DNA from: Povalibacter uvarum
GTDB lineage: Bacteria > Pseudomonadota > Gammaproteobacteria > Steroidobacterales > Steroidobacteraceae
DNA: 64,000 bases
Assembly: GCF_014202975.1 (NCBI RefSeq)
Contig: NZ_JACHHZ010000001.1
Coordinates: 372,001-436,000, forward strand
Reading direction: 5' to 3'
Shown here: piece by piece, positions 53,461 through 62,391 of the stretch
Position numbering within the stretch: the stretch's first letter is position 1
Layout of the letters: each line of letters opens with the position of its first letter
The notes under the pieces: model-generated
What the model was told of the DNA's origin: nothing
Databases searched by the model: none
What the model saw: the letters and a program-made list of their open reading frames with translations, nothing else
Made by a program: the position numbers and the translations under genes

Positions 53461-54576
53461 CTATTTGCGCGTGCGTTCGACGCGTGACGGAAGGTATGCG
53501 ACGCCGAGCTGCAGCCCGATGTCCGGCGTGTTGTTGAAGTTCTGCAGGTTCTCGGTGATGCCGAAGGAAATCAGGAACTGATTGATCCGGTGGCGCACGC
53601 CGAGCGTGAGCTGGTACTTCTCGCTCAGCAGTTCGTCGAGATCCGTCTGGTCGCTGTCGTACACGCTCTTGCTGATGTAGCCCTGCAGATTGATGTTGGT
53701 CCGGTCGGTCATTGCCTTCTCGTAGCCGAAGATCAATGTCGGCACGAACGTGGCGTCCTGCTCCACCGGGAACTCGGCACCGGCGTAGTAAACCGCGGCG
53801 AGGTTCAGATACAGCGCGTGGTGATCGTAGAAGCGCTGCACGGACATCTGCACGCCCACGTCGGTCTTGCCAGTCGACAGCAGCGTGCGCTCGCCGCCGA
53901 CAGGAATCTTCACCGCGCCTTCGAATGAAAGAGCCCATTTCTCCGGCATGTCGATGCCCGAGAAGCGAATGCCCAGCGTCGGATCGGTGAAGCCGCCGTC
54001 GGTAGGGGAACCGAAGCTGGCGACCTGCGCGCCTTTCAGGTCATAGATCAGGTTGATGTCGTTGCGTTTGGCTCCCAGCCGCCCGAAGGTGCTGAAACCG
54101 AAAGCGTCGTGGAAGCTTTCGATCGTGCTGTCCAGGAATCCGCCCTGGTAGCTGACGGCGCTGACGATGGCGTAGCCGGTCCAGTTCTTGGAAAACTTGT
54201 AGTGAAAAGTCAGGTCGAACGACGCCGATTCGAGATCGAGCAGGTAGTTCTCGCCAGGGAGCGCCTGGATCGCCGCATATTCGTCGGGTCCGAGATCGCG
54301 ACGGCCGGTGGGTTCCAGCGAGGTCAGGTATTCCTCGACGTTCTCGCTCAACGCCCAGGTGTTCTGATAGCCGAGCTCGGTTTCGATCGCCCAGGTGCCG
54401 GGTTCGATCGAAACGGCGTAGGCCGGCCGCATGTCCAGGCGCAGGAAGCCGAACGCGGTCAGATCGCGGGAACGCAGGAGGCCGTAGTACTGCGAGGGCG
54501 CAGCCAAGGCCGCTGGCGCCGCGATTCCAAGTGCCGCTGCGGCCATGAGGGATGCGGTGAGGCGTCTCGGATTCAC
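53461..54576 (-). CDS. DUF3187 outer-membrane protein
   Basis: The 371-aa protein has a signal peptide (RRLTASLMAAAALGIAAPAA, cleavage near ALAA) and alternating hydrophobic strands typical of an outer-membrane beta-barrel. It opens with YGLLRSRDLTAFGFLRLDMR, the DUF3187 signature of proteins found in many gammaproteobacteria. Function is unknown. It is divergent from the K+ channel gene and its stop abuts the VIT1-like stop. Confidence 0.82.
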   Translation of the reverse strand: MNPRRLTASLMAAAALGIAAPAALAAPSQYYGLLRSRDLTAFGFLRLDMRPAYAVSIEPGTWAIETELGYQNTWALSENVEEYLTSLEPTGRRDLGPDEYAAIQALPGENYLLDLESASFDLTFHYKFSKNWTGYAIVSAVSYQGGFLDSTIESFHDAFGFSTFGRLGAKRNDINLIYDLKGAQVASFGSPTDGGFTDPTLGIRFSGIDMPEKWALSFEGAVKIPVGGERTLLSTGKTDVGVQMSVQRFYDHHALYLNLAAVYYAGAEFPVEQDATFVPTLIFGYEKAMTDRTNINLQGYISKSVYDSDQTDLDELLSEKYQLTLGVRHRINQFLISFGITENLQNFNNTPDIGLQLGVAYLPSRVERTRK

Positions 54577-54780
54577 GTCGGTCTCCCAGGGTTCGGGCCA
54601 TTCTAGTCAGCGGCGCCGATTCTCCGATATGCATCAACACGGATATTGGACCCGAGTGCGGAATCCGGGACGATTTGTCGGCAGCCCGCCAGTGAATGAC
54701 AATGCGGCCAGGCGTATCGCTGCGAGGCCTGGAGAGGATTGCCTTTGCGGTCACCGATCGACCGGTCGCTGGATCGACCG

Positions 54781-55794
54781 ATGCAGCAGGACACGAAGCG
54801 GCTCTTCATGGGGGGAGGCCTCAGCGTGCGCCAGACGTTGGTCGCCCGGGCGGCCCTCGTCGTCGCGCTCTACATGCTCGTCATCGGCGTGTTCTGGGCG
54901 GATCGTGAAGGTCTGCGCGACAACATCGACAATCACATCACGTTCGTCGACGTGGTCTATTTCTCGGCCGTTACGCTGACCACGGTGGGCTATGGCGACA
55001 TCGTGCCCGTCACGCCGAGGGCACGCATTGTCGACAGTATTCTGGTCACGCCCATTCGACTCTTCGTCTGGCTGATCTTTCTCGGTACCGCTTACCAACT
55101 GGTGCTGCAACGTCTCGTCGAGGATTTCCGGATGCGCAGACTTCAGGCAAGGCTCGAAGGGCACGTGATCGTCTGCGGATTCGGGCACTCCGGTGCGTGC
55201 GCCGCGCATGAGCTAGTCGTTCGCGGCGTCGACAAGCAGCGGGTACTCGTCGTCGACGCGAACCGTCAGCTGGTCGAGCAGGCGGCCGAGCAGGGCTTCA
55301 TCGGCATTCTCGGCGATGCGACCAAGGAAGAAACGCTGAAGGAGGCGATGCTCTCGACGGCTCGTGGATTGTTCGTATGCACGGACCGTGACGACACCAA
55401 TGTGCTGATCGTGCTGACGGCTCGTTCGCTCTCACCGCATGTTCGCATCGTGGCGCGCGTGGAGGAGGCGGAGAACGAGAAGCTGCTGCGCCAGAGCGGT
55501 GCTAACGCGACGATCCTGCCATCGCGCGTCGGCGGCATCCTGATGGCCGGTGCCCTGCAGACCTCGGCGCTGTCGGACTATGTAATGGATCTGATCAGTG
55601 CCAATGGCCGCGTCGTGCTGGTCGAGCGGGATCCGCGGCCGGATGAGATCGGCCACGGGACCGCGGAGCTGGACGCGCTGATCGTCGGTATCGTCCGCGA
55701 CGGCCGCGACATGGATCTCAAGGACCCTGAGTCGCGCCTGCGTCCGGGAGACAAGCTGCTCGTGATACGCCAGTCCGCGCCTCAACCGTCCTGA
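54781..55794 (+). CDS. Two-TM potassium channel with RCK (TrkA-N) domain
   Basis: The 337-aa protein has two membrane segments (about residues 20-40 and 90-110) around the selectivity filter TLTTVGYGD, then an RCK/TrkA_N domain (HVIVCGFGHSGACAAHELVV) and a TrkA_C-like end (LDALIVGIVRDGRDMDL, LRPGDKLLVIR). It is a ligand-gated K+ channel of the MthK/Kch type. ATG 54781 lacks a Shine-Dalgarno; a TTG at 54739, 5 nt after GGAGAGG, would add 14 residues and is a real alternative. It ends 4 bp from the convergent thioredoxin gene. Confidence 0.9.
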   Translation: MQQDTKRLFMGGGLSVRQTLVARAALVVALYMLVIGVFWADREGLRDNIDNHITFVDVVYFSAVTLTTVGYGDIVPVTPRARIVDSILVTPIRLFVWLIFLGTAYQLVLQRLVEDFRMRRLQARLEGHVIVCGFGHSGACAAHELVVRGVDKQRVLVVDANRQLVEQAAEQGFIGILGDATKEETLKEAMLSTARGLFVCTDRDDTNVLIVLTARSLSPHVRIVARVEEAENEKLLRQSGANATILPSRVGGILMAGALQTSALSDYVMDLISANGRVVLVERDPRPDEIGHGTAELDALIVGIVRDGRDMDLKDPESRLRPGDKLLVIRQSAPQPS

Positions 55795-55798
55795 GGAT

Positions 55799-56671
55799 CT
55801 AGAACAGCAGCCGCGCCATCGCACGACGCGTTTGCGGCACGATCGGATCAGCGTCACCGATCAGTTCGAAAGCAAGGATCAGGCTGCGGCGTGCCAGGTC
55901 ATCCTGGAACTGACGATGGCTGCGCATCATCTCCAGCCAGGTCTGCAGCGGCGGCTCGACGTCGCCCGCGAGCAGTTGATGGACAGCCATCGCGTGCTGC
56001 AGCTCCAGGTCAGCCGGGTTTGCCGCGAGCTGCTCTCTCAGGCTGCGTACGTCCGGGTGCCGCGCGATCACATCGCTGAACGTGATCAGCGCCGCGAGCC
56101 GCTTCACTAAGGAATGATTCGGTTCCTTCGCCTGCAGCTGCGTGAGGATCTGCTTCGCTGCATCGACATCGCCGTCCAGTACGTGCAATTCAGCCGCTTC
56201 AGTCCGCAGGCCGACGTTCTCCGGATCGCGTGCAAGCAGATGTCCGATGGCTTCCTGTGCGCCAGCGTAGTCGCCTGCCGCTTTCAGTCGCTGCACCTGG
56301 GCGAGCGGCCCATCGGAGACTGTCGGCAAATGCTTGTCCAGCAGCTCCCTGATCTGCGCTTCGGGCAGGATGCCGACAAAGTGATCGACGGTCGTGCGGT
56401 CCTTGAACAGCACGACGGTCGGAAGACTGCGAATGCCGAGTTGCTGCGCGAGCTGCTGCTGCTCGTCGGTGTTGACCTTGGCGAGCTTGAAGCGGCCGCC
56501 GTACTCCGCGGCGAGCCGGTCGAGGATGGGCATCAACTGTTTGCACGGCCCGCACCACGGGGCCCAGAAATCCACCAGCACCGGCACATGGGCAGAGGCT
56601 TCCACCACATCGGTCATGAAGCTGCCGGCGGTCACCGTCACATGGGTTGCAAGCGAGTCTGTCGTGGTCAC
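55799..56671 (-). CDS. Thioredoxin-domain co-chaperone (CnoX/YbbN-like)
   Basis: The 290-aa protein has a thioredoxin fold with WCGPC at residues 39-43 (VLVDFWAPWCGPCKQLMPIL), then TPR-like helices (about 125-290; QVQRLKAAGDYAGAQEAIG). It matches E. coli YbbN (CnoX), a holdase that protects clients from oxidation and hands them to GroEL. Unlike E. coli YbbN, which has SXXC, both cysteines are present. GTG at 56671 with AGGAG 5 nt upstream is chosen; the frame is open to 57094 but the extension crosses the divergent putA region. Confidence 0.9.
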   Translation of the reverse strand: MTTTDSLATHVTVTAGSFMTDVVEASAHVPVLVDFWAPWCGPCKQLMPILDRLAAEYGGRFKLAKVNTDEQQQLAQQLGIRSLPTVVLFKDRTTVDHFVGILPEAQIRELLDKHLPTVSDGPLAQVQRLKAAGDYAGAQEAIGHLLARDPENVGLRTEAAELHVLDGDVDAAKQILTQLQAKEPNHSLVKRLAALITFSDVIARHPDVRSLREQLAANPADLELQHAMAVHQLLAGDVEPPLQTWLEMMRSHRQFQDDLARRSLILAFELIGDADPIVPQTRRAMARLLF

Positions 56672-57117
56672 TAAGGCTCCTGAAGGTCGGTCGATCCGGT
56701 GGCCGGCGCGATACTCATGTGGGCATCGAGGCGGCAATTCAAGCGCATTCTCCGGGCCGCGCGCTCGCTGTCTGTGTTCGCTGACAGATGCGAAATTCCG
56801 GGACGCCTGTTGGATGCCTGTAAGCGCCCGGAGTTCGGCCGGGAGTTCAATCTCCATCGCGCGGTATACGAGGCATGAATGCAACAGATTCCGACTCGCG
56901 CGCAAGACCCCGGCAGCGTCCACCGGATGGCCCTTTCTCAACAGGAAGGGGACGCGCGGAAACAGCGGATTCGTCAGCTGCGTTGCATGCTGCACGACAT
57001 GCGGATTGCAAGGCTGGCTGTCGGACAATCCGTACGGTACAACACGCATCCGCCCGCAAACGTACGACAACGCGGGCTGCGTTTCGCCACCCACTTGTAT
57101 ACGACGAGCACGACATC
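56672..57117. other. 446-bp intergenic region between divergent thioredoxin and putA genes
   Basis: Open frames that extend from both flanking genes cross it, but none resembles a protein family. It contains two CGTACG palindromes exactly 30 bp apart (57031-57036 and 57061-57066), each followed by an A-C-A-A-C run, and a GTATAC (57098-57103) near the putA start. These are candidate regulator sites. Confidence 0.55.
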
Positions 57118-60100
57118 ATGAGCGCCGAGCGATCCGTCGCCGAGCAGATCAACCGCAATTACCTCGGCGACGAAGAGAAGATCGTCGCTGCTCTCGCCGA
57201 TCGCGCGCGCCTTGCGCCCGATCAGCAGCGCCGCATCGCCGCACAGGCGAAGCAGCTCGTGGAGGGCGTGCGTCAGAACCAGACGGAGCGCAGCGGCCTC
57301 GATGCTTTCCTGCGCCAGTACGACCTGTCATCGCAGGAAGGCGTGATCCTGATGTGCCTCGCGGAGGCACTGCTGCGCATCCCCGACGATGCAACGGCCG
57401 ACAAGCTGATCGCCGACAAGATTACGCGTGGGGACTGGGCTTCCCACTTCGGTGAGGCAGAGTCCCTGTTCGTAAACGCCTCCACCTGGGGATTGATGCT
57501 GACCGGCCGCATCGTGCGGCCAACGGACGAAGATACTCATGATCCGCGCGGCTTCGTGGCGCGCATCGCCGGCCGGATCGGCGAGCCGGTGCTTCGCGCC
57601 GCTTTCCGCCAGGCCATGCGCATCATGGGGCACCAGTTCGTGATGGGGCGCACGATTGGCGAAGCCCTCGAACGTTCGCACAGTACCGAGCATCGTCTTT
57701 ATCGCCACTCGTTCGACATGCTCGGCGAGTCCGCGCTCACGAGTGCGGACGCATTGCGCTACATGGGCGCCTATCACTCGGCGATCCGGGAAGTTGCTGC
57801 GAGCGTCGCCAAGGGAACGCCGATCGAATCCGCGCCGAGCATCTCCGTGAAGCTCTCCGCATTGTTCCCGCGCTACGAGTTCACACAGCGCAAGCGCGTG
57901 CACCAGGAACTCGCGCCGAGGCTGCTCGAGCTTGCGATTGCGGCTCGCGACGGCGGCATCGCGCTGACGGTCGATGCTGAAGAGGCCGAGCGACTCGAGT
58001 TGTCGCTGGAACTCATCGAACACGTTGCCCGCGCTCCGCAGCTCGAAGGCTGGCAGGGATTCGGCCTTGCCGTTCAGGCGTACCAGAAGCGAACGCTCGA
58101 TGTGATCGCGTTCCTCGTCGCGCTCGCGAAGTCGACCGGTCGGCGTCTCAACGTACGACTTGTGAAGGGTGCGTACTGGGACAGCGAGATCAAGCGCTCG
58201 CAGGAGCGCGGCCTCGCGGGGTATCCGGTGTTCACGCGCAAGGTGAACACGGACGTCTCGTACATCGCCTGCGCGCGTGAGCTGATTGCAGCTGGCGACG
58301 CCATTTACCCGCAGTTCGCGACGCACAACGCCCAGACCGTGGCAACGATTCTGGAGCTGGCTCGCAGCGCCGGCCGGCCGTTCGAGTTTCAGCGGCTGCA
58401 CGGCATGGGCGAGGATCTGCACGCGCAGCTCGTCGGTCCCGACAAGCTCAATGTGCCGTGCCGCATCTATGCACCGGTAGGGTCTCATGAAGAGCTTCTC
58501 CCGTACCTGGTGCGTCGCCTGCTGGAGAATGGCGCGAACACGTCGTTCGTCAATCGCATCGTCGACGCGGACACGGCGGTGGACGAGATCATTCGCGATC
58601 CGGTCAGCGTCGTCGACTCATTGAAGCAGAAGGCGCATCCGCGGATTCCCGCGCCGCGCAACCTCTACGGCGACGAGCGCCTGAACTCGAAGGGCGTCAA
58701 TCTTCCGGACCCTGCAGAGCTGCAGGCGCTGGTGAGCGGAATGCAGCAGGCCAGCCTGCAGCCGTGGCGAGCGGGTCCGATCGTGTCCGGCAAGGCCATT
58801 GCCGCGCAGGCAATGTCTGTCACCAATCCGGCGAATCGTTCGGAAGTGATCGGCACGGTCAGCGTCGCAAGCGAAGCGACCGTCGACGCGGCGATTTCAG
58901 CCGCCGTTGCCGCACAGCCGGATTGGAATTCGACCGCGGCCGCTGAGCGCGCAGCGATTCTGTTGAAGGCTGCCGACCTGTATGAAAAGCATCTGGCGCA
59001 GCTCGTCGCTTATTGCGTGCGGGAAGGCGGCCGATCGATTCCGGACAGCATCTCGGAAGTACGCGAGGCCGTGGATTTCCTGCGCTACTACGCAGCCCGG
59101 GCCGAGGAGGGATTCGGCAAGGGTTTGTCGCTGCCCGGCCCGACGGGTGAGAGCAACGAACTGAAGCTGCATGGTCGTGGCGTTTTCGTCTGCATCAGTC
59201 CGTGGAATTTTCCCCTCGCGATCTTTACGGGGCAGATTGCCGCCGCGCTGGCCGCGGGGAACTCCGTCATCGCGAAACCCGCCGAACAGACGCCGCTCGT
59301 CGCGGCACGCGCAGTGGAACTGCTGCTCGAAGCGGGAGTGCCGCCCAATGTCCTGCACCTGCTCACTGGCGATGGCGCCAGCGTCGGTGCGCGTGCGGTT
59401 GCCGATCCACGCATCGCGGGTGTTGCATTTACGGGGTCCACGGAAACGGCACAGGCGATCAACCGATCGCTCGCGGGCCGCAGCGGTCCGATTCCGGTGC
59501 TCATTGCCGAAACGGGCGGCCAGAATGCGCTCATCGCCGACAGCTCGGCGTTGCCCGAGCAGATCGTTCTCGACGTCGTCCAGTCGGGCTTCAACAGCGC
59601 GGGCCAGCGTTGCTCCGCGTTGCGGGCGCTCTTCGTGCAGGACGACATCGCGGATCGTGTACTGCAGCTGCTTGCGGGCTACATGGATGAGCTGAAGATC
59701 GGCGACCCGGCGGACATCTCCACGGATGTCGGTCCCGTGATCGATGAGCCGTCATGCAGCGTGCTCGGCGCGCATGCACGCAATATCACGAAGAGCGCTC
59801 GCTGGCAGCATGCCGAGGAGATGTCGGTCGAGTTACAACGGCGCGGCTCATTCTTCGCGCCGCTGGCCGTCGAAATCAGCTCTCTCGCGGAGCTCACTCG
59901 CGAAGTCTTCGGACCGATCGTGCACGTGATCCGCTATCGGGCCGAGGACCTCGACAAGGTCATCGATGCCATCAACAACACGGGCTACGGATTGACGCTC
60001 GGTATCCATACCCGCGTCGATGCATCGGCGCGCTACATCGCGTCGCGTGTGCGATCAGGCAACGTCTACGTGAATCGCAACATGATCGGTGCGGTGGTGG

Positions 60101-60255
60101 GCGTGCAGCCATTCGGCGGTCGCGGTTTGTCCGGCACGGGCCCGAAGGCGGGCGGTCCGTACTACCTGCATCGGTTTGCGACCGAGCAGACGATCACGAT
60201 CAACACCGCTGCCATCGGCGGCAACGCGAGCTTGCTCACGATCGCGGCGGAGTGA
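57118..60255 (+). CDS. putA: Bifunctional proline dehydrogenase / P5C dehydrogenase PutA
   Basis: The 1045-aa enzyme oxidises proline to glutamate in two steps with channelling of P5C. The PRODH domain has MRIMGHQFVMGRTIGEAL, LNVRLVKGAYWDSEIKRSQE and RRLLENGANTSFVNRI. The P5CDH (ALDH) domain starts near residue 550 with ISPWNFPLAIFTGQIAAALA, and has the catalytic Glu in IAETGGQNALI and Cys in NSAGQRCSALR. The N-terminal ribbon-helix-helix repressor domain of E. coli PutA is absent, so regulation must come from elsewhere. ATG 57118 gives MSAERSVAEQINRNYLGDEE. Confidence 0.95.
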   Translation: MSAERSVAEQINRNYLGDEEKIVAALADRARLAPDQQRRIAAQAKQLVEGVRQNQTERSGLDAFLRQYDLSSQEGVILMCLAEALLRIPDDATADKLIADKITRGDWASHFGEAESLFVNASTWGLMLTGRIVRPTDEDTHDPRGFVARIAGRIGEPVLRAAFRQAMRIMGHQFVMGRTIGEALERSHSTEHRLYRHSFDMLGESALTSADALRYMGAYHSAIREVAASVAKGTPIESAPSISVKLSALFPRYEFTQRKRVHQELAPRLLELAIAARDGGIALTVDAEEAERLELSLELIEHVARAPQLEGWQGFGLAVQAYQKRTLDVIAFLVALAKSTGRRLNVRLVKGAYWDSEIKRSQERGLAGYPVFTRKVNTDVSYIACARELIAAGDAIYPQFATHNAQTVATILELARSAGRPFEFQRLHGMGEDLHAQLVGPDKLNVPCRIYAPVGSHEELLPYLVRRLLENGANTSFVNRIVDADTAVDEIIRDPVSVVDSLKQKAHPRIPAPRNLYGDERLNSKGVNLPDPAELQALVSGMQQASLQPWRAGPIVSGKAIAAQAMSVTNPANRSEVIGTVSVASEATVDAAISAAVAAQPDWNSTAAAERAAILLKAADLYEKHLAQLVAYCVREGGRSIPDSISEVREAVDFLRYYAARAEEGFGKGLSLPGPTGESNELKLHGRGVFVCISPWNFPLAIFTGQIAAALAAGNSVIAKPAEQTPLVAARAVELLLEAGVPPNVLHLLTGDGASVGARAVADPRIAGVAFTGSTETAQAINRSLAGRSGPIPVLIAETGGQNALIADSSALPEQIVLDVVQSGFNSAGQRCSALRALFVQDDIADRVLQLLAGYMDELKIGDPADISTDVGPVIDEPSCSVLGAHARNITKSARWQHAEEMSVELQRRGSFFAPLAVEISSLAELTREVFGPIVHVIRYRAEDLDKVIDAINNTGYGLTLGIHTRVDASARYIASRVRSGNVYVNRNMIGAVVGVQPFGGRGLSGTGPKAGGPYYLHRFATEQTITINTAAIGGNASLLTIAAE

Positions 60256-60278
60256 AGAAGCGGAGTGAAGAGGCGGAG

Positions 60279-60397
60279 TTTCACACGGAGTTCACGGAGA
60301 TCACGGAGATCGAGGAGATCGAGGAGATCGAGGAGATCGAGGAGATGGAGGGTTGAGACTCTCAGGCCTCCGTGGACTCCGTGATCTCCGTGTGAAA
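60279..60397. repeat. CACGGAG dispersed inverted repeat, locus 3
   Basis: TTTCACACGGAG (60279-60290) and CTCCGTGTGAAA (60386-60397) are exact inverted copies; the inner parts are imperfect CACGGAG units. It fills the gap between convergent putA and sixA and contains the 9-bp tandem array at 60309-60344. The units differ from the other loci by one base (CACGGAG for CACGGGG). Confidence 0.75.
60309..60344 (+). repeat. 9-bp ATCGAGGAG tandem array
   Basis: Four exact consecutive copies of ATCGAGGAG, followed by ATGGAGGG. It lies inside the loop of the CACGGAG inverted repeat. Such arrays change copy number by slippage. Confidence 0.9.
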
Positions 60398-60408
60398 TCT
60401 TTGATCGC

Positions 60409-60903
60409 TCACGCCTTCTTCGGGTAGTCGAAGTCGGCGTTGACGCCGGTGGCCCAGACGAGCTCATCCCAGCGGGTGACATCGAACTCCAGCGAGAAGA
60501 CAGCGCAGGTCGGCATGTTGTCGACCGAGCGCTCACCAGCGAGCTTGTCGGCGAATTCGGTGATGCCGGGATTGTGGCCGACGATCATCAGATGCTTTTC
60601 GGCCCCGCCGGACTCGTGGACGACTTCGAGCATCGTGCGCGGCGACGCGAGATACAGCCGTTCGTCCTGAACGATCCTTGCCGCGGTTACTCCGAGAACG
60701 CGGGCCATGATGTTGGCGGTGGTGATCGCCCGCACGGCAGGGCTTGCTATGACCTTGTCGGGCTTCCCGTACGCATCCTTCACGCGCCTTGCCATTTCGG
60801 GCGCGTCACGTTGCCCACGCGGTTCGAGTACTCGATCCCAGTCTTCCTGACCAGCAACAGCGGGTTCGGTCTTGGCGTGGCGGACGAGGGTGAGGCGGAG
60901 CAT
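60409..60903 (-). CDS. sixA: Phosphohistidine phosphatase SixA
   Basis: The 164-aa histidine-phosphatase-superfamily protein has the catalytic RHG-type motif LVRHAKTEPA (His9), VIASPAVRAITTANIMARVL and the second His in LMIVGHNPGITEFADKL. E. coli SixA removes phosphate from histidine phosphotransfer domains. It lies 39 bp after the Rieske gene on the same strand. The stop faces putA across a repeat-filled gap. Confidence 0.9.
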   Translation of the reverse strand: MLRLTLVRHAKTEPAVAGQEDWDRVLEPRGQRDAPEMARRVKDAYGKPDKVIASPAVRAITTANIMARVLGVTAARIVQDERLYLASPRTMLEVVHESGGAEKHLMIVGHNPGITEFADKLAGERSVDNMPTCAVFSLEFDVTRWDELVWATGVNADFDYPKKA

Positions 60904-60942
60904 GGGCAGAGGATGAGGTGATCGGGTGATGTTGTGACGACG

Positions 60943-61254
60943 TCAGTCCAGCGACCGGACTTCGACGACGCCATCGACGACACGGGTTTCGTAGGTGCGG
61001 ACGGGCTCGTAGGCGGGAGGAGTGAGCGCGGCGCCTGTCCGCAGGCAGAAGCGTGCGCCATGACGAGGGCAGATGACAACATCTTCTTCGACGGCACCTC
61101 CGGCGAGCTCACCGCCGTCGTGGGTGCACACATCGTCGATCGCGTAGAACTTGCCGGCCACGTTGAACACAGCAACCAATGCCCCATCGATCTCGACCTG
61201 CGCGTAATCTCCGGGGACTACAGAGACCGCTGGTGCCACGGCAATCCAGGTCAT
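60943..61254 (-). CDS. Rieske [2Fe-2S] ferredoxin (NirD/BphF type)
   Basis: The 103-aa soluble Rieske protein has ligands C43 and H45 (VCTHDGGELAGG) and C62 and H65 (VICPRHGARFCLRTG). Such a protein at the end of a suf operon is common in gammaproteobacteria lacking Isc; its exact electron partners are unknown. It lies 6 bp after sufT, so it is almost certainly cotranscribed. Confidence 0.93.
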   Translation of the reverse strand: MTWIAVAPAVSVVPGDYAQVEIDGALVAVFNVAGKFYAIDDVCTHDGGELAGGAVEEDVVICPRHGARFCLRTGAALTPPAYEPVRTYETRVVDGVVEVRSLD

Positions 61255-61260
61255 GGGCGG

Positions 61261-61812
61261 TTACATCATTCCTGTCTGCAACCGCGCCGCTTCCGACATC
61301 ATCGTCTGATTCCACGGCGGATCGAATACGAGCTCGACATCGGCGCGCTTGATCGTCGGCACGGCTTCGACCTTGTCCTTGACGTCCTGCACGAGCACTT
61401 CGCCCATGCCGCAGCCGGGCGCCGTCAGCGTCATCTTGATCGTCGCGATACGCTCGCCCGACTCTTCGTGGGAGATCTCGCACTCGTAGATCAGCCCCAG
61501 CTCGACGATGTTCACCGGGATCTCCGGGTCGTAGCAGGTACGCATCTGGTCCCACACGAGGTTCTTCACATCCTCGTCCGTGGCATCCGGCGGCAGTTCG
61601 GGTCCCAGTGCGACCTCCTGGCCGAGCGCGTCCGCATCCTTGCCGGGAACACGGAAGAGATTGCCTTCGATGTAAACCGTGAAGCTGCCGCCGAGCGCCT
61701 GCGTGATGAAGCCGGTCTTGTCGGCGCGCAGGGTCACGGGGACACCCGCCGGCACCATGATGGCTTCGACGTCGCGTTGCAGCGTGAAAGGGACTTGTTC
61801 GTGTCGGTACAT
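61261..61812 (-). CDS. sufT: Fe-S assembly protein SufT (DUF59/MIP18)
   Basis: The 183-aa protein has an N-terminal extension followed by a DUF59 domain (about residues 85-175) with DPEIPVNIVELGLIYECEI, TLTAPGCGMGEVLVQDVKDK and FDPPWNQTMMSEAAR. The Cys in APGCGMG is the conserved one. SufT helps mature Fe-S enzymes under high demand. A CACGGGG inverted repeat (61834-61927) separates it from sufU upstream. Confidence 0.92.
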   Translation of the reverse strand: MYRHEQVPFTLQRDVEAIMVPAGVPVTLRADKTGFITQALGGSFTVYIEGNLFRVPGKDADALGQEVALGPELPPDATDEDVKNLVWDQMRTCYDPEIPVNIVELGLIYECEISHEESGERIATIKMTLTAPGCGMGEVLVQDVKDKVEAVPTIKRADVELVFDPPWNQTMMSEAARLQTGMM

Positions 61813-61833
61813 GGTCAGAAGAGAAGAGAGGAT

Positions 61834-61927
61834 TCTCCACGGGGTACACGGGGATCACGGGGACAAGCCGGCGAAACGATAAAGAGCTTCCTCTTATCCC
61901 CGTGCTTCCCCGTGTGCCCCGTGGAGA
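61834..61927. repeat. CACGGGG dispersed inverted repeat, locus 4
   Basis: The left arm starts TCTCCACGGGG (61834-61844) and the right arm ends CCCCGTGGAGA (61917-61927). Over 32 bp the arms differ at about three positions. It lies in the gap between sufU and sufT, inside an otherwise compact operon. Confidence 0.85.
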
Positions 61928-61944
61928 TCTTCCTCTGCATGGTG

Positions 61945-62391
61945 TTATTCCGTGCTCACTGGTTCTGCTTGCTGATCCAACGCGGCATTCAGCGTGTGCC
62001 AACACAAGCTCGCGCATTTCACTCGCGCCGGAAACTCGCGGACACCGGAGAGCGCGGCAAGCTTGCCGAGTTTCGAAACGTCGACGGTGGAGTCGTGCTG
62101 CGTCAGCAGCGAGTGCATGTCGTCGAAGAGGGCCTTCACTTCCGGACGCGATTTGCCTTTGACGGCTTCGGTCAGCAGGGACGCGGAGGCGACGGAGATC
62201 GCGCAGCCGCTGCCGTCGAATTTCACTTCGCGGATGCGGTCGCCATCGAGATTCACGTACAGCGACAACCGGTCGCCGCAGAGCGGATTGTGACCGTCGG
62301 CGTGCGCATCGGCCGGATCCAGCTTGCCGAAGTTCCGGGGATTGCGGTTGTGATCGACGATCACGTCGCGGTAGAGATCCTTGAGATCCAT
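61945..62391 (-). CDS. sufU: Fe-S cluster scaffold/zinc sulfurtransferase SufU
   Basis: The 148-aa IscU-fold protein has ligands in NPLCGDRLSLYV, DGSGCAISVASASLLTEAV and FPARVKCASLCWHTL. SufU-type proteins accept persulfide sulfur from SufS with zinc at these residues. Length is typical. The start codon abuts the sufS stop. Confidence 0.94.
   Translation of the reverse strand: MDLKDLYRDVIVDHNRNPRNFGKLDPADAHADGHNPLCGDRLSLYVNLDGDRIREVKFDGSGCAISVASASLLTEAVKGKSRPEVKALFDDMHSLLTQHDSTVDVSKLGKLAALSGVREFPARVKCASLCWHTLNAALDQQAEPVSTE

Noticed and set aside
56672-57117. Extensions of the thioredoxin and PutA frames toward each other
   Set aside because: Both extensions lack family resemblance; the chosen starts have an AGGAG (thioredoxin) or the canonical N-terminus (PutA).
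60309-60344. CRISPR-like array
   Set aside because: The units are 9 bp, contiguous and without spacers, so this is a simple tandem repeat.
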